Assembly (NCBI GenBank): GCA_031292555.1
Contig: JARLGV010000101.1
Coordinates: 107,651 to 171,650, forward strand
Length of the DNA stretch: 64,000 bases
Reading direction: 5' to 3'
Origin: Fimbriimonas sp.
GTDB lineage: Bacteria; Armatimonadota; Fimbriimonadia; Fimbriimonadales; Fimbriimonadaceae
Shown: in pieces, positions 53,143 to 62,504 of the stretch
How positions within the stretch are numbered: the first letter of the stretch is position 1
Layout of the letters: every line of letters starts with the position of its first letter
The notes under the pieces: model-generated
The model's input: only the letters and a program-made list of their open reading frames with translations
What the model was told of the DNA's origin: nothing
The model's database searches: none
Made by a program: the position numbers and the translations under genes

Positions 53143-54047
53143 AGTACAGCTATTTTCCGGGTTGCTCGCTGAAAGCCACCGGGCGCGCCTATGAGGAGTC
53201 TTTCCTTTCCCTTTGCAAAGCGCTTGACATGGAGATGGAGGAACTCGAAAACTGGAATTGCTGTGGCGCAACCTCCTTCATGTCGGTCGAAATGGGCGCC
53301 GCCTACGCGCTAACGATCCGAAACTTGGCAATCGCCGAAAAGGCGGGCTTGGATATGGTGGCTCCGTGTGGCGGATGCTATGGCATTCTCCTCAAGGCCG
53401 ATCACTACTACAAGAAGTACCCGACAGTTCACGAGTCGGCGGTCAAGTCGCTCAAGACGGAGGGCCTTGAGTACAAGGGGACCGTGAGAGTCCGCCACCC
53501 GCTTGACGTCCTGGCAAGCGACCTTCCACCGAGAGCGCTCCGCTCGAAGGTGAAGAAGCCCCTCAAAGGTCTGAAAGTAGCATGCTACTACGGTTGCCGG
53601 TTCGTGCGCCCGATCGCTCCATTCGACGATATGCACAACCCAGAAACGATGGACCTGCTGCTCAAGACGGTAGGTGCGAGGATCGTCGACTACACGATGA
53701 AGGGCAAATGCTGCGGCGGAGCGATGTCTGGCGCCATGCCCAACGTGGCCCAGGAGATGACCTACCTGATCCTCCGTGCGGCAGAGCGAGCTGAGGCCGA
53801 TGTGGTGGCGACGGCATGTCCGCTTTGCCAGTTCAACCTCGAGGCGTACCAGGACGAGATCCGAGCGGCACACCCGGATCTCAAACCGATTCCGGTCGTG
53901 TATTTCACGCAGTTGCTCGGGGTGGCCCTTGGACTCGATGCGACGGCAACCGCTTTGAACCGGCAGATCGTGCCGGTCGAGCCGATCTTGCGTGAGAAGG
54001 GGATTCTGGCGGACGAGAAGAAGCAGCCCGCAACGGCGGGGGTGTAG
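53139..54047 (+). CDS. hdrB: Heterodisulfide reductase subunit B-like (CCG-domain) protein
   Basis: 302 residues with two CCG domains that build the noncubane iron-sulfur clusters reducing disulfides in methanogens. The N-terminal set is FPGC (9), NWNCCGA (about 40) and APCGGC (about 80); the C-terminal set is CYYGC (about 150), KCCGGA (about 193) and TACPLCQ (about 230). All cysteines are kept, so catalysis on a disulfide or thiol pair is plausible. The physiological disulfide in this bacterium is unknown. Confidence 0.94.
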   Translation: MKYSYFPGCSLKATGRAYEESFLSLCKALDMEMEELENWNCCGATSFMSVEMGAAYALTIRNLAIAEKAGLDMVAPCGGCYGILLKADHYYKKYPTVHESAVKSLKTEGLEYKGTVRVRHPLDVLASDLPPRALRSKVKKPLKGLKVACYYGCRFVRPIAPFDDMHNPETMDLLLKTVGARIVDYTMKGKCCGGAMSGAMPNVAQEMTYLILRAAERAEADVVATACPLCQFNLEAYQDEIRAAHPDLKPIPVVYFTQLLGVALGLDATATALNRQIVPVEPILREKGILADEKKQPATAGV

Positions 54048-54049
54048 AC

Positions 54050-56056
54050 GTGGATGACAAGACCATTGGGAACGGATCGGAAGAAGTAAGGATCGGTTTC
54101 TTCATCTGCCATTGCGGCAGCAACATCGCTGGGACCATCGATGTGGAGGCAGTTGCCGACTACGTACGTACGCTTCCGAACGTGGTCGTCTCATCGGACT
54201 ACAAGTACACCTGTTCGGTCGCCGGGCAGGACATGATCGTCGAGGACATCCTGAAGTACAAACTCAACCGGGTTGTTGTCGCGGCTTGTTCGCCGTTACT
54301 GCACGAGAAGACGTTTCGCGCCGCAACCCAGCGGGGTGGGATTAACCCGTTTTTCTTCCACATGGTCAATATTCGCGAGCACGGCTCGTGGGTCCATCAG
54401 GATAGGGCCTTGGCGACGCAGAAAGCGATGGACATGGCGCGGGGCGCGATAGCCCGTGTCAAGTTCCACAAGGCGCTCGAGAAGAGGCGCGAGCCGGTTC
54501 GCCAGTCGGTGCTGGTCGTGGGTGGCGGAATTGCCGGTATCCACGCCGCGCTGACGATGGCAAATGCGGGCAAGAAGGTCTATCTGGTTGAGCGGGAACC
54601 AACCATTGGCGGCCACATGGCGATGTTCGACAAGACGTTCCCCACCCTCGACTGCGCGGCGTGCATCTTGACGCCAAAGATGTCGGAGGTCGGCAGTCAC
54701 CCGAACATCGTCCTCTGGTCATATTCCGAGGTCACCGAGATCAAGGGTTACGTCGGCAACTACGATGTTACGGTCAAGCGGAAACCGCGATACATCAAGG
54801 AGGATCTGTGCGTCGGCTGCCTCGACTGCATCGATCACTGCGTGTTCAAGACTGGAAACACGGATGACGAGTTCAACCAGAATCTCTCTAAACGCAAGCC
54901 GGTCTACATCCCATTCGCACAGGCGGTACCAAGGCTGGTCGCGATCGATCCGGCGGCGTGCACTCACCTGAACGGCGGCAAGTGCGAGCAGTCCTGCGCG
55001 ACGGCGTGCGATCGGCAGGCGATCGACTTCGAGCAGAAGGAGACATTCGAACACATCGGGGTGGGGGCCGTGATCGTCGCGACCGGATTCAAGCCGTTCG
55101 ACGCCCATCGCAAGCCGCTCTACGGATATGGACGGTTCCCGGACGTGTATACCGCGCTTGAGGTCGAGAGGCTGGTTTGCAGTAGCGGACCGACGGGCGG
55201 CGATGTGGTGCTCAAGGATGGCAGCAAGCCGAAGAGCGTCGGGATCATCCATTGCGTCGGCTCGCGCGACCACCAGACCAACCGGTGGTGTTCCCGAGTC
55301 TGCTGTATGTACTCCCTGAAGCTGGCTCACCTGCTGAAGGAGCACACGGACGCGGAGATCTACAACTTCTACATCGATATTCGTACTCCTGGGAAGGGAT
55401 ACGAGGAGTTTTACGAGAGGCTGCAGGAGGAGGGCAACCACTTCATTCGAGGCCGGGTGGGCGACATTACCGACGTTCCAATCATTCCCGAGGAGGAAGG
55501 GAGGATGATCGTACGCGTCGAGGATTCGCTCGCCGGCTTCGTCAGGCGGATCCCTGTCGACATGGTCGTCCTCGCCACCGGCCTCGAACCGCGGGAGGAT
55601 GCCTCAGAGATTCGACGAAGATTCAACATCTCGTGCAGTTCCGAGGGATTCTTCCTGGAGCGCCACCCGAAATTGGCGCCGGTCAGCACGACGACCGACG
55701 GCGTGTTCCTCGCTGGCTGCTGCCAGGGACCGAAGGACATCCCCGACACCGTCGCCCAGGCCGGTGCGGCGGCGGCCGAGTCGCTAGTCCTGCTGGACGT
55801 CGGATATGTGGAGATGGAGCCGATGACGGCCTTTGTGACCGAGAAGTATTGCTCCGGCTGCAAGACCTGTCTGCCTCTCTGCCCCTTCAGTGCGATCAGT
55901 CGCGACGAAGAGAAGGGCGTTGCGGTCATCAATCCGGTGCTGTGCAAGGGTTGTGGCACCTGCGTGGCGGCGTGCCCATCTGGCGCGATCACCCAAAACC
56001 TGTTCGAAGATCGCCAGATCTTCGCCGAAATAGAGGAGCTTCTCGTTCATGCCTGA
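54050..56056 (+). CDS. hdrA: Heterodisulfide reductase subunit A (FAD, electron-bifurcating)
   Basis: 668 residues, GTG start. Rossmann FAD site VLVVGGGIAGIHAALTMA at about 153-170, then the HdrA signature DCAACILTPKMSEVG (about 200) and iron-sulfur motifs CVGCLDCIDHC and CTHLNGGKCEQSCATAC in the middle. The reductase core with IIHCVGSRD and RVCCMYSLK follows, and two [4Fe-4S] ferredoxin motifs CSGCKTCLPLCP and CKGCGTCVAACP lie at the C terminus (about 600-645). In the family FAD splits hydrogen-derived electrons between ferredoxin and the disulfide. Overlaps mvhD by 8 nt. Confidence 0.95.
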   Translation: MDDKTIGNGSEEVRIGFFICHCGSNIAGTIDVEAVADYVRTLPNVVVSSDYKYTCSVAGQDMIVEDILKYKLNRVVVAACSPLLHEKTFRAATQRGGINPFFFHMVNIREHGSWVHQDRALATQKAMDMARGAIARVKFHKALEKRREPVRQSVLVVGGGIAGIHAALTMANAGKKVYLVEREPTIGGHMAMFDKTFPTLDCAACILTPKMSEVGSHPNIVLWSYSEVTEIKGYVGNYDVTVKRKPRYIKEDLCVGCLDCIDHCVFKTGNTDDEFNQNLSKRKPVYIPFAQAVPRLVAIDPAACTHLNGGKCEQSCATACDRQAIDFEQKETFEHIGVGAVIVATGFKPFDAHRKPLYGYGRFPDVYTALEVERLVCSSGPTGGDVVLKDGSKPKSVGIIHCVGSRDHQTNRWCSRVCCMYSLKLAHLLKEHTDAEIYNFYIDIRTPGKGYEEFYERLQEEGNHFIRGRVGDITDVPIIPEEEGRMIVRVEDSLAGFVRRIPVDMVVLATGLEPREDASEIRRRFNISCSSEGFFLERHPKLAPVSTTTDGVFLAGCCQGPKDIPDTVAQAGAAAAESLVLLDVGYVEMEPMTAFVTEKYCSGCKTCLPLCPFSAISRDEEKGVAVINPVLCKGCGTCVAACPSGAITQNLFEDRQIFAEIEELLVHA

Positions 56057-56537
56057 GAACTTCGAACCCAAAATACTTGCATTCTTTTGCAACTGGTGCA
56101 CGTACACCGCCGCCGATCTGGCGGGAGTGTCGCGCATGAAGTACGAACCGACCACTCGGGTGGTCCGCGTGATGTGCAGCGGTAGAGTCGATCCCCAATT
56201 CGTGCTCGATGCGTTCGCTCATGGAGCGGATGGAGTGCTGATCGGCGGCTGTCATCCCGGGGATTGCCACTACGTGGAAGGGAACTATAAGCTACTGCGA
56301 CGGTTCCGAATGCTCCGTAGGTTAGTGGCCTCGCTAGGCATCGAGCCGGAGCGTCTTCGTATGGAGTGGATCTCCGCATCGGAAGGCGAGCGACTCCAGA
56401 AGGTTGTGAACGAGATGACCGCTCAGATCAAGCTTCTCGGTCCACTGGAGTTGCCGGAGAGGTTCCGCGAATGGGACACAGAATTGCACGAAGAGACCTT
56501 CGACAAGGAGCGGGAGGTGGTCGCAAGTGGGCAATAA
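56049..56537 (+). CDS. mvhD: MvhD/FrhD-type hydrogenase-HDR linker subunit
   Basis: 162 residues. A [2Fe-2S] protein that joins the hydrogenase to HdrA. Conserved FFCNWCTYTAADLAG (about 13-27), VMCSGRVDP (about 42), GGCHPGDCHY (about 66) supply the cluster cysteines. Its start overlaps hdrA and its end overlaps the GTG of mvhG by 11 nt, so the six subunits are translated in a tightly coupled chain. Confidence 0.95.
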   Translation: MPENFEPKILAFFCNWCTYTAADLAGVSRMKYEPTTRVVRVMCSGRVDPQFVLDAFAHGADGVLIGGCHPGDCHYVEGNYKLLRRFRMLRRLVASLGIEPERLRMEWISASEGERLQKVVNEMTAQIKLLGPLELPERFREWDTELHEETFDKEREVVASGQ

Positions 56538-57513
56538 GCCAAAAATCGCGTTCTACTGGTGTTCGTCGTGCGGCGGCTGCGAGGAGTCGCTCGTCGACAT
56601 GGCGGAGGCAATCGTCGAACTGTCAACCCAAATCGAGATCGTCCTTTGGCCAGTCGCTGCCGACTTCAAGAAGAAGGACATCGAAGCGATGGCGGATGGG
56701 GAAATCGTCGCGACGATGCTCAACGGAGCGATCCGCACATCCGAGCAAGAGGAGATGGCAAGACTCCTTCGCCGGAAATCTCAGATCTTGATCGCATATG
56801 GCTCTTGCGCCTACACGGGGGGAATCCCGGGTCTATCAAACCAGTTCCCGCGAGAGCAATTGCTCAAGTACGTCTATCACGATGCGCCGTCGGTCGTGAA
56901 CCCGGAGGGGCAAGATCCCCAAACTGAGTTTCACGATGCGGGCCGGGTGGCAACGCTGCCAATCTTCAGCGAAGTTGTCCGGTCGCTCGACCAAGTGGTG
57001 GACGTCGACTACTACATTCCTGGATGTGCTCCGAACCCGGAACTCGTCCTCGATGCGATCCATGCGCTTCTATCCGGCAACCTGCCGTCCAAGGGCACGG
57101 TCCTGGCCCCCGATATCGCGCTCTGCGAGCACTGTCCGAGACTGAAAACCAAGCCGGCTGACATTGCGATCGACGAGTTCAAGCGACCACACCAGCATCT
57201 GATCGATCCGAACGTCTGCATGCTGGTGCAGGGGTTCGCGTGCCTTGGCCCGGCGACCCGCTCAGGTTGCGGAGGGGCGTGTTTGAAAGCGAATATGCCC
57301 TGCACCGGCTGTTTCGGGCCGATGTCGAATGTGCGCGACCAGGGCGCAAAAGCGCTTTGCGCGCTCGCTTCGATCGTTGCGGGCACGACGAACGAGGAGA
57401 TCGACTCTGCCCTGGACGGAATCCCCGATCCGGTGGGCACCTTCTATCGATACGGTCTCGCCAAGTCGATGCTTCGTCGCAAAGTGAATATGGAACCGAC
57501 TCTGTCGAAGTAG
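56527..57513 (+). CDS. mvhG: [NiFe] hydrogenase small subunit (group 3c, MvhG type)
   Basis: 328 residues, GTG start inside mvhD. The proximal cluster motif WCSSCGGCEE (about 11-20) is followed by YGSCAYTGGIPG (about 97) and YIPGCAPNPE (about 162). C-terminal clusters are in CEHCPR and GCGGACLKANMPCTGC. No Tat signal, so the enzyme is cytosolic, as expected for group 3. Confidence 0.95.
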   Translation: MGNKPKIAFYWCSSCGGCEESLVDMAEAIVELSTQIEIVLWPVAADFKKKDIEAMADGEIVATMLNGAIRTSEQEEMARLLRRKSQILIAYGSCAYTGGIPGLSNQFPREQLLKYVYHDAPSVVNPEGQDPQTEFHDAGRVATLPIFSEVVRSLDQVVDVDYYIPGCAPNPELVLDAIHALLSGNLPSKGTVLAPDIALCEHCPRLKTKPADIAIDEFKRPHQHLIDPNVCMLVQGFACLGPATRSGCGGACLKANMPCTGCFGPMSNVRDQGAKALCALASIVAGTTNEEIDSALDGIPDPVGTFYRYGLAKSMLRRKVNMEPTLSK

Positions 57514-57519
57514 GCAAGC

Positions 57520-58992
57520 ATGGAAACTACCAATCGGAAACACGTCACCATCGACCCGATCACTCGCTTAGAGGGGCATGGCAAGATCGACATCTTCCTC
57601 GACGATCAGGGCGAGGTTGAGCGGGCCTACTTCCAGATTCCTGAGCTTCGCGGCTTCGAAATCTTCAGCTTGGGCCGCCCGGCGGAGGACATGCCTCAGA
57701 TCACGAGCCGAATCTGCGGAGTCTGTCCGACCGCTCATCACATGGCTTCGACGAAGGCCCTGGACAGCCTTTTTCATGTCGTGCCGCCTCGCCCCGCCAA
57801 GCTGATTCGAGAGTTGGTCTACAACACATTCATGCTGGAGGACCATGCCTTGCATGTCTATGTGCTTGGAGGCCCCGACTTCATCGTCGGCCCGGACGCT
57901 CCAGCCGATCAGCGCAACATTTTCGGAGTCATTGGAAAGGTCGGAGTGGAGGTCGGCCTGAAAGTGATTTCGACTCGAAGGCGACTCCGAGGGCTTATCA
58001 GCCACCTTGGCGGAAAAGTTATCCATCCCGTGCTCGGTTTACCGGGTGGGGTTTCCAAGCGTCTGATGCCCGAGGAGTTGCCTGAGTTCAGGCAAATTGC
58101 GAAGGACGCCGTAGAATTTGCCCAGTTCACGCTTCAGGTCTTCAAGGACATCGTTCTGGCAAACCCCGAGTACGTGGACATGATCCGGTCCGATGCGTAC
58201 ACTCACAAAACATATTACATGGGGTTGGTCGATGAGAAGAATCGGCCGAACTTCTACGAAGGGAAGCTTCGTGTCGTCGATCCGACGGGCAAGGAGTTCG
58301 CAAAGTTCGTCGAGGGCGACTACCTCGACCATATTGCCGAGCGGGTCGAGCCGTGGAGCTATGTCAAGTTCTGCTACCTGAAGAAGGTTGGCTGGAAGGG
58401 CTTCAAGGGCGGCATCGACGACGGCATATATAGCGTTGCTCCGCTTGCCCGCTTGAATGTGGCGGAAGGCATGTCGACCCCGCTTGCTCAAGCGGCCTAC
58501 GAAGAGTACATCGCGACCCTCGGACCGAAGCCGATTCACCACACATTGGCCAATCACTGGGCTCGCGTGGTCGAGATGCTGAATGCGGCGGAACGGATGG
58601 TTGAATTGCTCGACGATCCGGATATTGTGTCCGACGACATTCGACTGATACCAACGGCCACGCCGGACAAGGGCGTTGGAGTGGTCGAGGCTCCTCGCGG
58701 AACCTTGATCCACCATTTCGAGACGGACGAAAAGGGGCTTTGCACCAAGGTCAATCTGATCGTGGCAACCCAGAACAACGCAGCTCGCATGGCGATGAGC
58801 GTGGAATCGGCGGCGAAGTCGCTGATTCATGGCGGCGTGGTTAACGACGGGCTCCTGAACAAGATCGAGATGGCGTTTCGCGCCTACGACCCCTGCAACG
58901 CCTGCGCGACCCACTCTCTGCCCGGTCAGATGCCGTTGATCGTTCGGGTGATGGATCGGAAAGGAGAGGTCGTACGGGAACTCCGGCGCTAA
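57520..58992 (+). CDS. mvhA: [NiFe] hydrogenase large subunit (group 3c, MvhA type)
   Basis: 490 residues carrying the Ni-Fe active site. N-terminal motif RICGVCPTAHH (about 66-76) and C-terminal DPCNACATH (about 457-465) supply the four cysteines. A 25-residue extension follows the final His (SLPGQM...RELRR), which the maturation protease must remove; the protease gene is next in the operon. The whole set matches the MvhADG-HdrABC complex that couples hydrogen oxidation to ferredoxin and disulfide reduction. Confidence 0.96.
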   Translation: METTNRKHVTIDPITRLEGHGKIDIFLDDQGEVERAYFQIPELRGFEIFSLGRPAEDMPQITSRICGVCPTAHHMASTKALDSLFHVVPPRPAKLIRELVYNTFMLEDHALHVYVLGGPDFIVGPDAPADQRNIFGVIGKVGVEVGLKVISTRRRLRGLISHLGGKVIHPVLGLPGGVSKRLMPEELPEFRQIAKDAVEFAQFTLQVFKDIVLANPEYVDMIRSDAYTHKTYYMGLVDEKNRPNFYEGKLRVVDPTGKEFAKFVEGDYLDHIAERVEPWSYVKFCYLKKVGWKGFKGGIDDGIYSVAPLARLNVAEGMSTPLAQAAYEEYIATLGPKPIHHTLANHWARVVEMLNAAERMVELLDDPDIVSDDIRLIPTATPDKGVGVVEAPRGTLIHHFETDEKGLCTKVNLIVATQNNAARMAMSVESAAKSLIHGGVVNDGLLNKIEMAFRAYDPCNACATHSLPGQMPLIVRVMDRKGEVVRELRR

Positions 58993-59006
58993 GTACGGCC
59001 CGCTCC

Positions 59007-59459
59007 TTGGTTCTCGCGTTGGGGAACGATCTGTTGTGCGACGACGGCGTAGGTTTCGCCGTCGTCCGCCGTTTGCGGCCATCGTTCTCGGAGGCCGAAG
59101 TCGAGTTTGTGGAGTCCGGCGAATCCGGTCTTGCGTTGTTAGAACTCATTGTCGGTTACGAGGCGGTGGTGATCGTCGACGCGCTCGTTTCCGGCGTGCG
59201 CCCAGCAGGTTCGGTGATCGTCATGGATTCGTCGGAGTTTTGCAGGGTCATCGCCCCATCCGCTCACTACGCGGGACTTGCCGAAGTGATGGATCTCGGG
59301 CATCGCCTCGGCCTGCCGATGCCGTCGAGGATCACTGTCGTCGGCATCGAAGTCGAAGACCCGTACTCCTTCTCCCCGTCCCTTACGCCAGCCGTAGCGG
59401 CCGCCGTGGAAAGCGCGGCCCAAGTCGTCGTCAGCCTGTTGCCGCTAGAGCCGCGGTAG
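59007..59459 (+). CDS. Hydrogenase maturation protease (HycI/HyaD/FrhD-type)
   Basis: 150 residues from a TTG start, 14 nt after the mvhA stop. N-terminal LALGNDLLCDDGVGF is the family's GNxLxxDDGxG motif. Nickel-binding Asp lies in VIVDALVSG (about 55) and His in SAHYAGLAEVM (about 88). It should clip the C-terminal extension of the large subunit encoded just upstream. No in-frame ATG or GTG lies close upstream, so an unusual start codon appears to be used. Confidence 0.9.
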   Translation: MVLALGNDLLCDDGVGFAVVRRLRPSFSEAEVEFVESGESGLALLELIVGYEAVVIVDALVSGVRPAGSVIVMDSSEFCRVIAPSAHYAGLAEVMDLGHRLGLPMPSRITVVGIEVEDPYSFSPSLTPAVAAAVESAAQVVVSLLPLEPR

Positions 59460-59559
59460 CCGCGGGGCGCTTCGGGCGGGGATCGGGTCGGAACTAGCTC
59501 CGGCATCGCCAGGTTGGCGACGGCCCGACCGACGTCTTGCTACTGGAGTCACCATGATT

Positions 59560-59583
59560 GGAGTGATGGAGTGATGGAGTGAG
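59560..59583. repeat. Short tandem repeat (8-bp unit)
   Basis: Three copies of GGAGTGAT (last one GGAGTGAG), directly before the end of the site-2 protease gene. Confidence 0.6.
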
Positions 59584-59587
59584 CCTA

Positions 59588-60700
59588 CTATCGCCCGATG
59601 CTTCGGGCTTTGGCGTGCTCGAGCATTACGAACTCGCTTAGGTTTTCGAGAGTGAGCATGCCGATGAGGCGATCTTCCTTGAAGATAAGGATGGGGGAAG
59701 GGTCGGCTTGGGGGAAGAGCTCGAAGGCAGACTCCAGCGGGGCGTCGGGGGAGACCGACTTGAACTCGCGCTGCATGACGGAGGCGACGTAGGCGCTTGG
59801 ACCGTCCATGGACAGGCCCTGTACGATGTTATTTCTCATCAGAATGCCCAGCACCTCATCCCCGTTGATCACCGGGAAGTCGTGCTGGGACCCATCCAGC
59901 AGCATGTTGGCCGCTCGTTCGAGGGAATCGCCGGACATGATCGTTCGAAAACGGGTCTGCATCGCGTCCGCCATCGTGTGGCCCTGAAGGAACGACCTGG
60001 TGACGGTGGAGGAGATCTCCTGCGAGGCGCCGAGAAAGATGAAGAAGGCGATCAGCATAAGCACTATGCTCTGCTGAAGTACGCCGATGAGCCCGATCAC
60101 GAAGGCGAGCCCCTGACCGATACCACCAGCGATCTGGGTTGCTCTCGCCTCCGGCATTGCCATCGCGAGCGCCGCCCGCAGAACTCGTCCGCCGTCCATC
60201 GGAAAGGCGGGGATCAGGTTGAACAGGGCGAGGGTGACGTTCGCGACGAGAAGGAAATCCAGAAGCGTGATCTTCTGAGCGCCACCCATCAAATGGGAGA
60301 AGCCTCCTTCGAATACGAATAGAAAGCCGACAAGCACCACGCTCAGCACTACGTTGACCATCGGTCCGGCGAGGGCGATCCACAACTCCTGTTTCGGCTT
60401 TGGCCGACCTTCAAGCACGGCAACGCCGCCGATCGGATACAGCGTGATGTCCTTCGTGTGCACGCCGAATCGCCTGGCCACGAGGGCATGGCCCAATTCG
60501 TGAAGCAGAACACAAACGAAGACTGCGACGATGAAGAGAGTCCATGCGATGCCGTTCGCCGATGAGTTGATCACCGAAACCCAAGCAAGGAAGAGCAGAA
60601 AGGTGGCGTGAATCCGAATCGGGATGCCGAATACGGTCGCCACCCGAATCGTCCATGGCGGACGGCTCGTGCTTGCTGCAGTTGGTTGCGGGTGACTCAT
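59588..60700 (-). CDS. Site-2 protease (M50) with CBS domain pair
   Basis: 370 residues. A membrane metalloprotease with HELGH (67-71) in one span and the second metal motif NLIPAFPMDGG (about 160-170, metal-binding Asp) in another. C-terminal CBS pair at about 240-360 (TIMSGDSLERAANMLLDGSQHDFPV and VSPDAPLESAFELFPQ). This matches the SpoIVFB/Rip-type subgroup that cleaves regulators within the membrane and senses nucleotides through CBS. AAGG..AGG precedes the ATG. Substrate unknown. Confidence 0.92.
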   Translation of the reverse strand: MSHPQPTAASTSRPPWTIRVATVFGIPIRIHATFLLFLAWVSVINSSANGIAWTLFIVAVFVCVLLHELGHALVARRFGVHTKDITLYPIGGVAVLEGRPKPKQELWIALAGPMVNVVLSVVLVGFLFVFEGGFSHLMGGAQKITLLDFLLVANVTLALFNLIPAFPMDGGRVLRAALAMAMPEARATQIAGGIGQGLAFVIGLIGVLQQSIVLMLIAFFIFLGASQEISSTVTRSFLQGHTMADAMQTRFRTIMSGDSLERAANMLLDGSQHDFPVINGDEVLGILMRNNIVQGLSMDGPSAYVASVMQREFKSVSPDAPLESAFELFPQADPSPILIFKEDRLIGMLTLENLSEFVMLEHAKARSIGR

Positions 60701-60786
60701 CCTGACCTTAGACTACGCTTGTTCCAACGCGTTCAGCAACATATATGGACGTTACGCGCCGACGACCGATCCGCGAAGGAGTATAA

Positions 60787-61479
60787 ATGGTTGTGTTTAC
60801 GCCGTACGACTGGCAAGAAGGGATTGGGAACCGGGCTCAGTATATCGAAGGCAAACTTGCGCAGGGGGCTCCTGTGCTCGCGGTTTCGCTTACGGAGGGG
60901 ATTCTTGTCTTCACCTACCGCCGCCAGGTGCGCAAGATCTTTGAGATCTACGACAGGATCATATACGCCGGAATCGGCCAGCAATCGGACGTCGAGGCGA
61001 TCCGGATGGCGGCACTCGAGTTCGCAAGCAAGGAAGCGTTCAACCGCAGCGACGAGGATGTCAACGTCCAGCGAGTGGCGACCGCGCTGAGCGCTCCTCT
61101 CAAGAAGGCGTTCTCCGATTTCTCGACCTCTCCAGTGGTTGCCCGATCTTTGTTCGGCGAAGTTGGCGTAAGCCCGGCAGAGGACCTCTACTATGTCGTC
61201 GACTACGACGGCGACTTCTCGACTCTCCGGAATCGGGCAGTTGTGACCGGAACCGGTACCGACACCGAGTCGGCCCTTAACAAGCTATCCGACCTGGCAG
61301 GCGCAACCGTCGATGAAGCGATGGCGGCGCTGACTGATATCTGGCTCGCAGTCGCGGACCCGGAATCGGAAAAGGGGGAAGAGGAGGCCAAGCGCGGACT
61401 ATCTCCCGAAGCAGTACTCCTCGAAAGGAGCGACGTCCGAGACAACCGGTTCCGTCTGCTGACTCCCGAAGAGTTTTAG
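60787..61479 (+). CDS. 20S proteasome alpha-type subunit (PrcA-like)
   Basis: 230 residues. Pattern of bacterial proteasome alpha subunits: N-terminal helix region (TPYDWQEGIGNRAQYIEGKLA), the beta strand PVLAVSLTEGILVFTYRR, HKISEIYDRI-like KIFEIYDRIIYAGIG, and SLFGEVGVSPAEDLYYVVDYDGDF. It lacks the N-terminal Thr nucleophile of beta subunits, as expected. AAGGAG is 6 nt before the ATG. No prcB, Mpa, Dop or PafA gene is adjacent, which is unusual. Its stop overlaps the stop of the convergent M28 peptidase gene. Confidence 0.82.
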   Translation: MVVFTPYDWQEGIGNRAQYIEGKLAQGAPVLAVSLTEGILVFTYRRQVRKIFEIYDRIIYAGIGQQSDVEAIRMAALEFASKEAFNRSDEDVNVQRVATALSAPLKKAFSDFSTSPVVARSLFGEVGVSPAEDLYYVVDYDGDFSTLRNRAVVTGTGTDTESALNKLSDLAGATVDEAMAALTDIWLAVADPESEKGEEEAKRGLSPEAVLLERSDVRDNRFRLLTPEEF

Positions 61480-62504
61480 TCCGTTAACTTGAATGTCGGC
61501 GTCTTTTGGAGCCAAGTCTGCAGAAGCTTGCCGACCTTGCCAAGGGAATCGGCCGAGCATTTGTCGGGAGTGTCCTGAAGCGTGTGCCAGTACGGCGCGT
61601 AGCCGGAGAACTCGATCAGGTCGATGGTTGGCAATCCGGCCTTGATCATCGGCAAGTGATCGTCGTCGATTTCCTCTCCCACTGTGCTGGGGAAGGTGCT
61701 CGATAGTCCGACGCTTGCCGCGTGATCGTAGAAGGCGCTCATCAGCCGATTCACATACCGGATGCTGTTCACCTCTTTCGGCACCACGAGATCCTTCTGG
61801 CCGATCATGTCGAGCAGGATGCCGTAATTGGCCTTGGGCATCGAGGCAATACCGTTGGCGTAGAGGTCGGCGCCCAAATACATCTCATCCTCACCTGGGC
61901 CGAGGTCCTCACCGTCGGTCATGACGTATTCGACACCGACCGAAGGCGGTAGATGATCCTTCAACACGCGGGCCAATTCAAGCAGGACGGCGACACCGCT
62001 GGCACCATCGTTGGCGCCGGGTATCGGCAGCTTTCGGTTTTCGACGTCCCGGTCCTGGTCCGCTTCGGCTCGGCTGTCCCAATGGGCGAACAGGACGACT
62101 CGGACAGTGGCGTCCTTCCAGTTCTGATCGCCGATGATGTTCCACATCGTGATCGACTTCTGGTTTTGGCTCCAAACGTGGCTGAATTCCTGCAGCCGTG
62201 CGTTCGTGCATGACTTCTGCATTTCGCCGTAGATATAGTCCCGGCACTTCTTATGGGCGGCGCTTCCCGGCATACGTGGACCAAAGGCGCATTGCTTGAT
62301 CAAGTCCGACCATGCTCGATCCTGGCGAAAATCGGTCTTTGCAGGGGCGGCAGCAGATGGCGGTTGTTGAGGCTGACCGAAGGCGCAGCCAAGCGTCAGG
62401 CTACAGGCAGCCAACGCGGCGAGGTGTCGGAGGCCTTTTTGCCCTGCAGCACTTGCTCGATGGTCGTCTTGTCGAATGTTTTGACGGTCTTGGCGTTTTC
62501 CCAT
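61476..62504 (-). CDS. M28-family peptidase / glutaminyl-cyclase-like lipoprotein
   Basis: 342 residues. The hydrophobic export segment contains LAAC and LGC, candidate lipoprotein sites. Zinc ligands: His and Asp in FAHWDSRAEAD and GANDGASG, Glu in TDGEDLG, and His in YAPYWHTLQDTP. The arrangement resembles M28 aminopeptidases and bacterial glutaminyl cyclases. It starts inside the end of the upstream gene (109-nt overlap), with only a weak ribosome binding site. Confidence 0.85.
   Translation of the reverse strand: MGKRQDRQNIRQDDHRASAAGQKGLRHLAALAACSLTLGCAFGQPQQPPSAAAPAKTDFRQDRAWSDLIKQCAFGPRMPGSAAHKKCRDYIYGEMQKSCTNARLQEFSHVWSQNQKSITMWNIIGDQNWKDATVRVVLFAHWDSRAEADQDRDVENRKLPIPGANDGASGVAVLLELARVLKDHLPPSVGVEYVMTDGEDLGPGEDEMYLGADLYANGIASMPKANYGILLDMIGQKDLVVPKEVNSIRYVNRLMSAFYDHAASVGLSSTFPSTVGEEIDDDHLPMIKAGLPTIDLIEFSGYAPYWHTLQDTPDKCSADSLGKVGKLLQTWLQKTPTFKLTD

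Noticed and set aside
58039..59082. 347-codon minus-strand frame opposite mvhA
   Set aside because: Antisense shadow of a clearly conserved hydrogenase subunit.
59560..59583. Tandem 8-bp repeat as a functional element
   Set aside because: Three short copies at a gene end are likely slippage and show no regulatory context.
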